A stretch of 64,000 bases of DNA. It comes from Punica granatum (Eukaryota > Streptophyta > Magnoliopsida > Myrtales > Lythraceae). The stretch lies in the NCBI RefSeq assembly GCF_007655135.1, contig NC_045128.1, positions 30,102,811-30,166,810 of the forward strand. The letters are read 5' to 3'. Below, one piece after another: positions 35,249-45,875 of this stretch (positions are counted from its first letter, which is position 1; each line of letters begins with the position of its first letter). Both the position numbers and the translations under genes were made by a program. The notes below the pieces were generated by a model. The model had not been told where the DNA came from. It did not search any database and saw nothing but the letters and a program-made list of their open reading frames with translations.

Positions 35249-38200
35249 ATGGAGTCGAACGAGTCCTCCTACGTGTCCTCGCCGGAGCTCCAGCCCAAGC
35301 GCTCCTCCCCCCAGCCCAAATCTCCCACCTCAGGTCTCTCACTCCCACCTGATCTGCTGTCCCTATCCGAAACTGCCCTCTGCTCGCTCGCCTGAATTGT
35401 CTGCTTCTCCGTTCAGATGCTTGATTGTTCGTGCTTGGTTTCTGTTTGTGTTAGTCACTGATTAGCAATGCAATGTTTCCGAGCTCATCGTCTTCGAATT
35501 TGGGACTTTTTGATTTACTGATGAGCTAGCCTCTACTCGTGGTGTGGTCTGCATCTGTTGAATCGACTGTTTCTTTGTTGAGGTGCTTGTATCTTATGCT
35601 AGGCTTTCCGTCGATGCTAGTAAACGATTAGTAATGCGTGATGGTCTCCACTACTTATATGCTTCCACGGAGATGCTTGATTCTCGGGATCGGTTTCTAT
35701 CGATGTTGGTTAATTGTTAGGGATGTACCACTCTGAGCTCACGCCCTTTAATTTACTGATAGCCCACTCGTTCGTCTCTATTCCCTTCTGGTCTCTATCC
35801 AGCATTTGCATCAGTTCTGGTGCTTAATTCTTAGGTTAGGTTTTTTTTTTTTTTTTCGTTCGATGTTGGTGAATTGCATGCTTTCCTTGAGATTCGTACT
35901 TCTTGCGCTTTATTCGATTTTAGTGAATAGCTAGCAATGTAATGATTTTCTGCTCACTGTCTTTGAATTTGACTTGGTTCGATTCAGTTGATGGTCTACT
36001 CTTTCGTGTCTAATCTTATTGAGGTCTCCATCCATTATCTGTTTCAGTTAAGGTGGTCTTTTCTTACGTTTGTCTCCATCAGTTCTGGTACATAATTAGC
36101 GATGTGCCATCTCAAAGATCAGTATCATTTCTTTTACTTATAAAATTAAAACCAGAATTGGCTAAAGATTTGTTCTATTATGCTGATCGAGAATATTTGC
36201 TTGGTATACACTATAATGTCTATGGAGTTCTCATTCTCATGGTCCCTCTTGCCAGATTCTATGGAGAAGCCCACGTATATTAGGTTCCTTGTGTCAAATG
36301 CTGCAGCAGGATCTGTCATTGGAAAGGGCGGTTCAACCATTACTGACTTTCAGTCGCAGTCAGGAGCACGTATCCAGCTCTCCCGCAATCATGAATTCTT
36401 TCCAGGGACGTCTGATAGAATTATCATGATATCTGGTTCTATAGATGACATACTCAAGGCAGTGGAGCTGGTGCTCTCTAAATTGATGACTGAGGTAATA
36501 TATAACAAACTTTGTTGCCATCACCTAAGCAACATGAAATGTAATACAAGAATTCTTTGTTGCAGATACCTGCTGAAGAGGGTAATGAGGTCGATCCGAG
36601 ATCAAAAGTGAGGTTAATCGTTCCGAATAGCTTCTGTGGTGGTATAATTGGCAAGGCAGGAGCTACAATAAAGTATGAATGTTGCCTTCTCTCTCATTTT
36701 CATGATGAGCTTGAAAATTTGCTTTTATTTAGAGAAACTTCAATAGAAAGCAGGTTGTAATCTTAAAGAAGCTTCGGTCTGAAAATTTCTATGCTTGCAA
36801 TTCTTTTAATATTTTATTCATTAGGATTAGAAGGATGGCCCATGGGCCTAGTGGGAAAATAAGGCAAGGGAATGTAAAGAGGCATCTGGAAAACCCAACC
36901 TATGAAAATCAAACCCAAAACCTTTTGATTCCAGGCCGAGGGTGACTGAACCTCCTTCTGCTGTTTTCTTATTTTGAAGATGGGTAACTGCTCTGTCTTT
37001 GTTTGGAGGGTCATTTGTATGCTGAGTTCTTTCTGTTTACTTTTCCATTTCAAACATGTGTATATATTAATTACTGTAAACCTCTAATCATCAAATACTT
37101 TCATGGTGAGCAATTGATGATGTGCGGAGGCACAAGTAGCTAATAGTGGGGGATCGGGGCACAAATAACTTGTATTTCGCTTGAATTGGAAGGCACTGTA
37201 AGCATTATTATCTTAAATGTGCGAAAGAAAGTTTTTAGCCAACCGAGAGGGGCTCCATTAAGATGTATCATTGAATTGAAATGCTTTTGAAGTTTTCTGG
37301 AAACTCAAACATGGCTCTGTTGAGATTATCAAAGAACCACAAAACGCAACATTATCCTATATGAGGGAAGAGGAATGACATAAGTGAGGAGAAGATAAAT
37401 GAGAGATTAATTCAAACAATTTCTTGAAGACAACTTCAAATGTCGTGTAGTCAACATTCTCTGTTGATTCTATTTAATTTGAATGACTGAGTAATATTGT
37501 AGGATCCCTAAACATCATTTACCTAAATCCACTGGCATGGCTGTAGGATCGGTGATGGTTCTCACAGATCTGAGCTGCAGCATTATTCTGTCACTTGCTA
37601 TGTTATTCATCTTTCATGGTAAAGCTATGCAGTGATACGGAAAAGATATGCTGATGTCTTCTGCCTTTTACCAGGTCATTCATTGAAGAATCCCAAGCTG
37701 GCATCAAAATATCTTCTCAGGATAATAATTATTATGGGTTGAATGATAGGCTAGTGACAGTGACTGGCACTTTAGATGAGCAAATGCGGGCAATTGACTT
37801 GATTCTCTCAAAGTTATCCGAAGACCCGCACTACCCCCAGTCCATGAATGCACCATTTTCATATGCAGGTACGGCATGATTCAATGTACATAGATGATTA
37901 CGTGTTTCTTGTGTTTCTTTATTTACTAGTCATGAGTTGTCTTTCTTATAACACTGAATATGACTCGTGGTTATGAATGCTCATGAAGCTTCCGTAGGAG
38001 ATGTCTATAATTCCTGCAACGAGAAATACAACATAAAACTTTTGCCTTTAGTAATATGGTTATGGCACTTAGTAGGTTGGGAAAGGTGGGGAGATGGCAG
38101 GATGATAGGGATTTAATTTTTTACCATTTGCTAGGTTGGGAAAGGTTGGAGTAAAGCTAGATGTAGACTCAGTTTCACATATCAATTGGCCTGCCGGGTA

Positions 38201-40518
38201 CATGAGATGGAAGTATCATACATTTCACTACTTTATAGGTAGGATTGTTATTCCATTCATTCAATGCTCTTCCACTGTCTCAAAAGTGGCATATGTATAA
38301 TATGTCGGCAACTTTCGACTTGCTGATTGGTGTTATGCCCTTGTATGGAAGGTAGTAGAGGACAATACTGTGGACATCATTTACGATCTTTATTGATAAT
38401 TAATACAATATTTAGCTTAAGTTTAGCACAGCATTCTGAAAAAGTAACATTGCTGCCGATGACGGGGAAATTGACAATATTTACTCATAACAAGTTAAAC
38501 AGTATGAATCACTCTGTTCAGTGTCAAGTGCTGTATTTCTTTTGAAATCATAATTGTATCTTCTATATATGTGGAGTTAGGATGCCCAGTTGAAAAAGTA
38601 ATTGTGAGGTGTTGTCATCGAGCAAAAAATTATTCCTCTGTTCTTGGTTTCTCTTCTTTAATTTGAGGGCATCTACTTATCCAACAAACAGTATCAAAAA
38701 AAAAAAAAAAAGAAAAAAAGAAAAAGGAGGTAGTGAATGCAGGGGGACTATTGGAAATTACAAAGGATGGTATGAGTGTTGAGCACCTTTAGATAGGGAG
38801 TGTAAATGGAGACAAGGTGGATTCTCATGGAAATTTGTTCATATGCAAGAGTTTCAGCTTGACTGCTTTTATCTATTTGTTTTTGTTGCTTCCCTCTCAG
38901 GGATGGGGATTCTCTCTCGCAAAATTTGCAGATAATGGGAAGGGTAGGCTTTGGCGCATTAAGCTTGAGATTTTAATGACTGATAAAATAAATTTTTTCC
39001 TTGTCCTGGCGAAAATGACGTGATTGAAAAGTTTAAGGACTGGAGTTTGACTTAAATCATAACCCTTGAAGTAGGTGCAATAATTGTGGCAAAGGCAAAA
39101 AAAAAAAGCAATAATTTGTAGAACGAATTTTTTCTTGAATTTATTTAGTGAATTATAAATCAGTACGATACAGAGAAGGAGCTCAATTTGAAAAATCTTT
39201 GAAAGTCCTCGTTGACGAAATAAGCTGTATATGCATCAACCATGTAACTGTAATTCTTTTTTTTAAACAATGTCTAGTCTAAAATTTGTAAGCTGGTTAA
39301 ATGTTTTACGATGCTCATGTTGTATGTCTTTTCTTTTATGCTGTTACATATAATTCCTAGTAAGTTATCTTAATTTGAATTTATAGGTGTTTACTTCTCC
39401 AGTTTTCATGGTATTCCATATACATATGAGCTTCCTTCTGTTGCAACAGCCGCATATAATACAGTCAACTATGGACCAACTGGAGGTGGGGCAAAATATC
39501 CGAATGTCAAGGTTGGCTCGATATCCTATTGAATTTATGACTGTTCATTTGTCATTTATTTATTTATTCATTGCCAGGGGCAACGTTTATTTGTTAAAAG
39601 TTACTAAGTTGAAGTGAAATCTGATGTTTCGATGACCCTCTCTGGCTATGGCTATCTGTAGGATGTTTGCACGTAATTTTTTTTTCTTTCAATCTTTAGG
39701 AGGAAGGTTGCCCTTTCAATGTGTATTAAGAAAGCTTGTTTTACTACTTTGCCTTTTGGCTAAACAGCATACTCCTTTGCAATCTCAAACTGGAACTTGT
39801 CTTGTTATTTTAGGTTCTTGCCAAAGTGTTGACTTAAGGCAGTTTAGATAACATTTCCAAGGAAACGTACTTTCTGAAATAATTTCCAGCCTATTCTAGA
39901 CCTATGGACTCCATCTCTAGGTCTTTTCCATTTCCAGAGTCCTTGGAAATTTTGCTTCTTGATCTCATCATAGCCAAGCTGATAGCATTGGTCCGTAGTA
40001 GACTGGAATTAATATGGCCAAAAAGTAAACCAATTATTTTAGTTTTATTGTCAATTCAAATCACGAAATGCCTCCCTGATGTCCTACAGGAAGATCGAAG
40101 CAACTCAATGACTATCGGCATTGCTGATGACCGTATTGGGTTAGTTGTCGGCCGAGGTGGAAGGAACATTATGGAGATCAGTCAGGTTGACATTTAAAAG
40201 TTTTGTCTGTTTCATTTCGTTCTCTAACTGAGCATTGATCCTGACTGATATAATGTTGTTTGCCTCTACAGGCTAGTGGGGCCAGGATAAAGATTTCGGA
40301 TAGAGGTGATTACATGTCTGGGACAACTGATAGGTACCCCATCAACCTTTTACCACCTAAACATGCCATCCTCGGCATTATCTTCTTCTTGGAATAGAGT
40401 TTCTGATAGGTCTGCCTATCTGTTTTGCAGGAAAGTCACCATCACGGGTTCACAGAGAGCTATCCGAGCGGCTGAATCCATGATAAGGCAGAAGGTAGCA
40501 TATGATGCGGAGAATTAG
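35249..40518 (+). CDS. Triple-KH RNA-binding protein, BTR1/PCBP-NOVA type
   Basis: Exons: 35249-35333, 36256-36494, 36566-36672, 37675-37868, 39387-39511, 40090-40185, 40272-40333, 40431-40518; 331 aa, phases all consistent. Three KH domains bind single-stranded RNA: KH1 from ~residue 35 with GKGG at 51-54, KH2 from ~122 with GKAG at 137-140, KH3 from ~255 with GRGG at 271-274. Each has the GxxG loop. The order and ~330-aa length match Arabidopsis BTR1 (At5g04430), a host protein found to bind tomato mosaic virus RNA; animal relatives (PCBP, NOVA) regulate splicing and mRNA stability. Exon 5 encodes the Tyr/Gly-rich linker between KH2 and KH3. The gene is divergent from the DUF1997 gene. Large introns 1, 3, 4 and 5 (0.6-1.5 kb) contain no other gene. 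Confidence 0.92.
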
Positions 40519-42098
40519 CGTGTTTAACTATTTCGAGTCGGTTTCGCTGGACCTTTATATGTCTTGTGGATCTTCCTGCAATGTGCTGCAAATTCTTTCT
40601 TCGTTTTCTTTCTTCGCTTATAAATCTGTGAGACCACATCTCTTTTTGCTCAATTGGTTGCTGGAAATCCGTCAAGTTGAGGCTAGGCTGGGAACTTGGG
40701 TGTTTTCTTTTTCGGGGTTATTTGTCAAGGGGAGAGCTGAGCGGCTTATAGGATGGGACACAGTTTATCCGAGGGAACTGTGTTAGGGATATTCACCGAC
40801 TGTTGCTTTTGTTTTTCGATTTAGTCTTTTGCTTCGGATAGTATAACTGTATCTGTTTACTGGAAGCTACAGGTGATGCATTTTGATTATCTGATGCATT
40901 TTTTCGAATCTTCATATGGTATCTGAGTTATTATTAATTTCCGTGCTTATTTGAACTTGGACAAAGCAATCAAGAACTAAACTTTGTATATATCACCAAG
41001 AACAATGTTTTGGTTCTTGTCGGAACCAGTTAATAAGGATCGAAGTAGCAGTAGGCTCCGGTCTTGATGCGTCACACAAGGGATTCATTCCTGCTGACGG
41101 GAGGTTGGCTCGGGTGGCAGTCATCAATGCAAACGAAAACAAGAAAAGTTGTTCAACGGGAATAAAAATCGGGGACCTCGAATCCTATGTTGATCATCTG
41201 GCCCTGATAAATAAGGCCCGGCTTGGACGCTTTAAAGAGGATTGATTAGAGTAGGCTTAGTCGCCGTCATTATAAAGGAAATTCATGAATCTAGGAGGAA
41301 AAGGAAAAGGTGATTGAAGGGACATCGGAGATTCTACCAGAAAATTCATGAATCTAGGAGGAAAAGGAAAAGGTGATTGAAGGGACATCGGAGATTCTAC
41401 CAGAAAGATGGGACACGAGATGTCGCTAGTAATAACCAAACTGAGCACTCGAGACTGATGAATACCACTATGTCAAATTCCTTGGTCATATCAAGTCTTT
41501 TTTGACTCGGTAATTCCTTGGCAAAAGATATATATAAGAGATCGTGAGATTATTGTTTTTTTATTTTTTTATTTTGACAGCTGGATTATTGTCGTCACAA
41601 TTAAGCGACGAAATAAAAAAGAAAATGGTCTAATGGGCAGTCATAAGATAGAAAATATTGCAGGGTCTTCATGTCATCACGCACGAAAATACTTCTTATG
41701 TCTGTTCGTACGTGCCATATGGATATGCATGGTGGATTGGTGAAAATTGATCGGGATTGTATTTGGATATTCCTCGTTATTAATGGAAAAATGAAAAAGA
41801 AACTAGGAAAACTATATCAGCACGCGTCTTAATGAAAAAAAAGAGAGGCAGCGATCATTTTATTAGTAACTAACATATGGATGAGCATTATAAAAAGTAA
41901 AATAATCATTAGTGCGATTGATAATATCATATTATTTTGGAAACGAAGCCTTAAGGCATCATGACCATATCATGAACGCCTGTCTTCGTGATCATTTGCA
42001 TGCATGCGAAAATACTTAACATATCGCTGCTGATTTATCCCAACCTACAATTAAATTCTTAAAATGGCTTTGAAAATGCAATTTTCACGTGGAGAAGT
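40519..42098. other. 3' flank of the KH gene and intergenic sequence
   Basis: Holds the probable 3' untranslated region to about 40950, then sequence without a gene apart from the 63-bp tandem duplication at 41281-41406. Confidence 0.6.
41281..41406. repeat. Perfect 63-bp tandem duplication
   Basis: ATTCATGAATCTAGGAGGAA starts at 41281 and again at 41344. The two 63-bp units appear identical, implying a very recent duplication. 63 is a multiple of three, so the minus-strand ORF here simply repeats a 21-residue block and is not evidence of coding. Confidence 0.93.
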
Positions 42099-42794
42099 TT
42101 ATGTTATTGTATTGATCATGAGTGGGGCTGCTCGAGGCGTATCGCCATACCCGCCCCCGCCATATCCTTCGCCGTAGCCCGATCCGTATCCGGAGCCGCT
42201 ACCGTATCCTGAGCTGATGCCACCGCCACCACCTCCTCCGCCTCCACCTCCTCCCCCGCCTCCTCCTCCACCTCCACCCTTCCCTCCACCGCTTCCATAG
42301 CCGCTCCCACTTCCATAGCCTGAACCGCTTCCCATGCCGGAGCCTCCACCTCCACCACCACCACCTCTTCCGCCGCCACCGCCACCGCCTCCGCCTGCTC
42401 CAGTCCCACCGCCAGAGCCATACCCTTGGCCGCTTCCGGACCCATATCCGGAGCCATACCCACCCTTTGCATACCCACCACCACCGCCTCCACCTTCACC
42501 ACCACCACCTCCACCTCCACCACCATATCTTCCCGGTCCACCGCCATAACCGGAACCGCTCCCTGAGCCATACCCGGATCCGTAACCAGATCTTGAACCA
42601 GTCGTACTAGCACCGGCACCACCACCACCACCACCCCCACCACCCCCTCCACCCCCTCCACCACCGCTACCTCCTTTAAGCACTACGGCTTTAGGCGTCG
42701 ACCGTGCCGCCAAGCAAATGTCCACTAGAAATAGGACCAAGAGAGCACTGGCTATCACCTTAGGCCTCCCCATTGGCCCAAAAACCCTTTCCAA
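42099..42794 (-). CDS. Secreted glycine-rich protein, cell-wall structural type
   Basis: Single exon, 231 aa. Residues 1-~29 are a signal peptide (MERVFGPMGRPKV, then hydrophobic ALLVLFLVDICLA) followed by a short basic segment (RSTPKAVVLK). The rest is dominated by poly-Gly runs alternating with GYGSG/GSGYGSG blocks, and a short non-Gly tail (DTPRAAPLMINTIT). This is the layout of class I plant glycine-rich proteins, which are exported and often cross-linked into walls through Tyr. The start is supported by the signal peptide and by a TATA box ~120 bp upstream. The long ORFs on the same and opposite strands (Pro-rich, Val/Glu-rich) are shadows of the GGN repeats. The exact length may vary between alleles because of the repeats. 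Confidence 0.85.
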   Translation of the reverse strand: MERVFGPMGRPKVIASALLVLFLVDICLAARSTPKAVVLKGGSGGGGGGGGGGGGGGGGAGASTTGSRSGYGSGYGSGSGSGYGGGPGRYGGGGGGGGGEGGGGGGGYAKGGYGSGYGSGSGQGYGSGGGTGAGGGGGGGGGRGGGGGGGGSGMGSGSGYGSGSGYGSGGGKGGGGGGGGGGGGGGGGGGGGISSGYGSGSGYGSGYGEGYGGGGYGDTPRAAPLMINTIT

Positions 42795-42915
42795 ATCTCA
42801 AACTCTCGCTCTCTCTCTGTATATGAATCCAATCCAACCTTACTATTAAAGAGAAACCAATGCACATATAGACTTTGAAGTGTGAGGTGATGAAAAGTTC
42901 CAATGCAAGGGTCTC

Positions 42916-42923
42916 TATTTATA
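42916..42923 (-). promoter_or_regulatory. TATA box of the glycine-rich protein gene
   Basis: On the minus strand TATAAATA lies 122-129 bp before the ATG at 42794, giving a predicted leader of ~90 nt. Confidence 0.65.
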
Positions 42924-43794
42924 GGGCAAATCTGAGCTGATTCCTTCTGACTTATTTAATTCCCTGGCTTTGCTTTTTCTACTAACTTCTTCTCATTGGA
43001 CTTTTAGATGCATATATGTATATTCTTTTTGAGAAAAGATGGGCAGAGAGGGGGGACGTGCCTTTGGGATCATAAGTGGGTGTTGGTGTGGTGGTGGGGG
43101 TGGCTGTGGTGCCATATAGTGTGGGATGATAATGCTGTGGATTAACAAGAAATTAATAACAAATGATATATACCAACTATGTACTTTAATATGTTGTTCT
43201 TTCTTATATGAATTTTTTTTTAAAAAAATATTATTCCGAACAATCCTTATATCTTTGGGACAATAGATTTGCACCGATTCTTATCTCCCAGTGTAGTTCG
43301 GACCACCCGCAGGTACAAAAGATAAGGAACCATTCGGAGGACGGGACCGAGTAATGACTTCATGCAATATATTTACTCTATGGAATAAAGGCTTTCGTGG
43401 ATTTGACACTTCCGTCCTGGGTATAGCTAAAGAGATGGACCAATGGGAATCAAAAGTATTCCCGCAATTAGGTCAATCCTTTCGTACTTTGAAAGCTGTG
43501 CACCACTTTAAGAGCACTAGTCTCTTTTGTGCACCGCTAGGGCCATACATATTCATATTCAGAAAAAAAAAAGAGGATTAACTTCAGTTGAATGCCCCTT
43601 AAAACGAGAATTTTATAGAGTCCAATCCGAGATTATTAAGTTGCAATTTGTTGGATGGTTGCCGATAATAAAATAATAAGAAATTTATTATTTTATATGA
43701 AACTTATTATTTTGAATACAAGACTCTTGTTAAATAACAATTTTTTTCTCTAACCGAAAAAAATAACAATTTTCTTTCTATCTAGGAAGAAACT
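42924..43794. other. Intergenic, no gene seen
   Basis: The promoter of the glycine-rich gene and AT-rich sequence. A 75-codon ORF at 43354-43581 has no recognisable domain. Confidence 0.5.
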
Positions 43795-43803
43795 TATCTT
43801 TTT
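43795..43803. repeat. Target-site duplication, left copy
   Basis: TATCTTTTT, identical to 48121-48129. Nine base pairs is the hallmark length for Mutator-superfamily insertion. Confidence 0.9.
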
Positions 43804-44030
43804 GGGAAAATTTCAGAACATATCACAGTTTGAAAACAAGTATTACAGTGTATTATATTTCGAAAAATTAACATGGTGCATCACGAAAAATTTGAAAATT
43901 TTCACCGTGCATCATTTCCGTCAATTGATGGGCGGAAAGCTAACGTGACACGTTAATTGGACAAACGGTGCCAATGTGGCCGTGCCAACTCAGCATCTGG
44001 GTCCCACTCCCTTTTTTCCCCCACCCCAAT
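43804..44030 (+). repeat. Left terminal inverted repeat of the Mutator-like element
   Basis: Pairs with 47892-48120. The inner part (from ~43868) is nearly identical in the two ends. The outer ~60 bp is more diverged. Confidence 0.88.
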
Positions 44031-44039
44031 TAAACAGTC

Positions 44040-44385
44040 TTAGGTTCAATTTGTCTAATTAGGGTTCATTTCGCCAATTAGGGTTCAATTCCCCCAAATA
44101 TAACTTCAATTCGCCCATTTCCCCCAATTTCAGAGAAGAGGTAATCGGCGGCAAACCCATGGATGCTTCGTTTGTCTTCCTTAGTTGGTATAGTGCATTT
44201 CATTTCAATGCTTATTAGGTTCAATTCATCCAATTAGGGTTCAATTCGCTCAAATTTCAGTTCAATTCGCCCATATCCCCCAATTTTAGAGAAGAGGTAA
44301 TCGGCGACAAAGAGGTGGATGCTTCGTTTGTCTTCCTCAGCTGGTATGGCTCATTTCATTTTCAATGCTTTGTTTGCATCTCCGT
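44040..44385 (+). repeat. ~156-bp direct duplication upstream of the GRF ORF
   Basis: AGAGAAGAGGTAATCGGCG at 44132 recurs as AGAGAAGAGGTAATCGGCGA at 44288. Shared flanking phrases ('attagggttcaattcg', 'ggatgcttcgtttgtcttcc') extend the similarity. It lies between the left inverted repeat and the ORF, possibly in its leader. Confidence 0.75.
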
Positions 44386-44580
44386 TTCCCCTAATTTCAC
44401 TTGCAATCGGTAAAGAGCAGTGGTGATTGGTGATCCTGAGGTCGATGCTCTGTTTGTCTTTCTCATCTGGTATCAGGAAAAAGAAGTGGTGATGACTGAT
44501 CCTTTGTATTTTCTAATGTTAATTTTGCTTCCTCTGTTGCTAGCTGTTGCATAGTACAGAGCATAATTGCTGTCAAAGAA

Positions 44581-45251
44581 ATGATCTCAAGTGGATCAAT
44601 TGAGATGAGGAAAGCTTCTCCAATATCGTTCAGTGTATCTCGAGGTGATAAAGAATGTCATCATGGAGTTAAAGCTGTAATGCTGACTTCATGGAGTGAG
44701 AAGAACCGGAGAGAAGATTCTTGCGATGCAAATTTTGGAAGGTTTGTAAGCATTGCTGATTTATCAATTTCTCCTGAGCTCGATTATGCTGGAAGGTTCT
44801 GTATAATGTATCATGATATGATAGTGAGTTTGGTTTAATGCATCATGATATGATGATGAGTTTGCTAGTTTGGTTGTTTTGGCAAGATGATGATTGCGAA
44901 TATTTTGAATGCTATGATCATGAGGATACAAAGCACACAAATGATGTTATTAGGTGTTTGATTAAGGAGAAAGAAGGCCTTACAACAGAGCTAAAGTTGA
45001 TAAAAGAAAAGAATGAGATTTTGCTTGTTAAGTTATCGACAATTGAGGATAAGGTGGAAGCATTGAAATGGAGAAATAACAACATGGAGAAAGAGATAAT
45101 GGGAATAAGGTTGCAACTGGAAGATGTAAAGTCAAATTGGAATAGGATTTGGTCGATAAAAGCTGTACTTTTGATCATGCTTATGTGTATGATTGTATTG
45201 GTTTGGGTCTATGCAGGCATAAAAAGTGAAAAATCCTTGTATTTGCCGTGA
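44581..45251 (+). CDS. GRF-type zinc-finger / coiled-coil / transmembrane ORF carried by the Mutator-like element
   Basis: Read in two parts: 44581 to about 44742, then from about 44887 to 45251, probably split by a short intron (GGAAG|GTTTGT donor, acceptor near 44886; joining phase not settled) or by decay. The first part has CHHGVKAVMLTSWSEKN, the second DCEYFECYDHE; together they resemble the plant GRF zinc finger (C-x-C-G...TSWT...N-x-R-x-F-x-x-C...C-x-F-F-x-W-D). Here the second Cys appears replaced by His and the Trp by Cys, so zinc binding may be lost. Then follow ~85 residues of coiled coil (EKEGLTTELKLIKEKNE) and one membrane helix near the C-terminus (AVLLIMLMCMIVLVWVYAG). GRF-CC-TM ORFs occur in many plants, usually uncharacterised. 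Position opposite the transposase gene recalls mudrB, but there is no sequence resemblance to it that I can see. Confidence 0.6.
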
Positions 45252-45633
45252 CAAAAGTACTGTTCTGCTGTAGTGAAGATTGTACTCATTTGGTTGTATT
45301 GGTTTGGTTTGCGTGTATGTGCTACCAATGTTGGCAAGACAATTTTGTGTACTGTTAGAAAAATGTATATATTGGTACTTTCTATACCATTGTTCATGAC
45401 TTTGTGTACTGATTTGTAATGGATAAAATGCCTCTTTCTGTACCATTGGTACACTCAATAAGTACTTGTGAAGTTTCATCAATTCCTCAAACAATACGAC
45501 TGATGAAAACAGTATTAATACTGGCATACCAAGAGAGACACAAAAGACAATCATGAAAATGGACACAATAGAGATTGTATTAATCTATTAAGTATCCATA
45601 CACCAACAAAGACAGTCATGAAAAGATGGTGAA

Positions 45634-45840
45634 ACCAAGCCATCAACTACTTCCATAAACTGTACAACAAAAGTTACACAAAATAGCAAGAACCAAGCCA
45701 TCAACTACTTCCATAAATTGTACAACAAAAGTTACATGAAATAGCCAAAACCAAGCCATTCATTTGTCCCATAAACTACACCAAAAACTCACACAAATTA
45801 GTCTAAACAAAAACATCCACTTTTCCTATAAACAACAGCA
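45634..45840. repeat. 58-bp tandem repeat, three to four copies, inside the Mutator-like element
   Basis: ACCAAGCCATCAACTACTTC begins at 45634 and 45692, with a diverged copy at 45750; periods are 58 bp. It lies between the two convergent coding regions. Confidence 0.85.
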
Positions 45841-45875
45841 ATAAGTTACACAAAATGACCTCACATAAACTGAAG

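Noticed and set aside
42116..42664. Alternative ORFs over the glycine-rich gene (182 codons minus frame, 71 codons plus)
   Set aside because: Shadows of GGN-rich codons. Only the 231-codon frame has a signal peptide, a proper start and a TATA box.
43354..43581. 75-codon ORF near the Mutator-like element
   Set aside because: No recognisable domain, no start or promoter context, and outside the element's target duplication.
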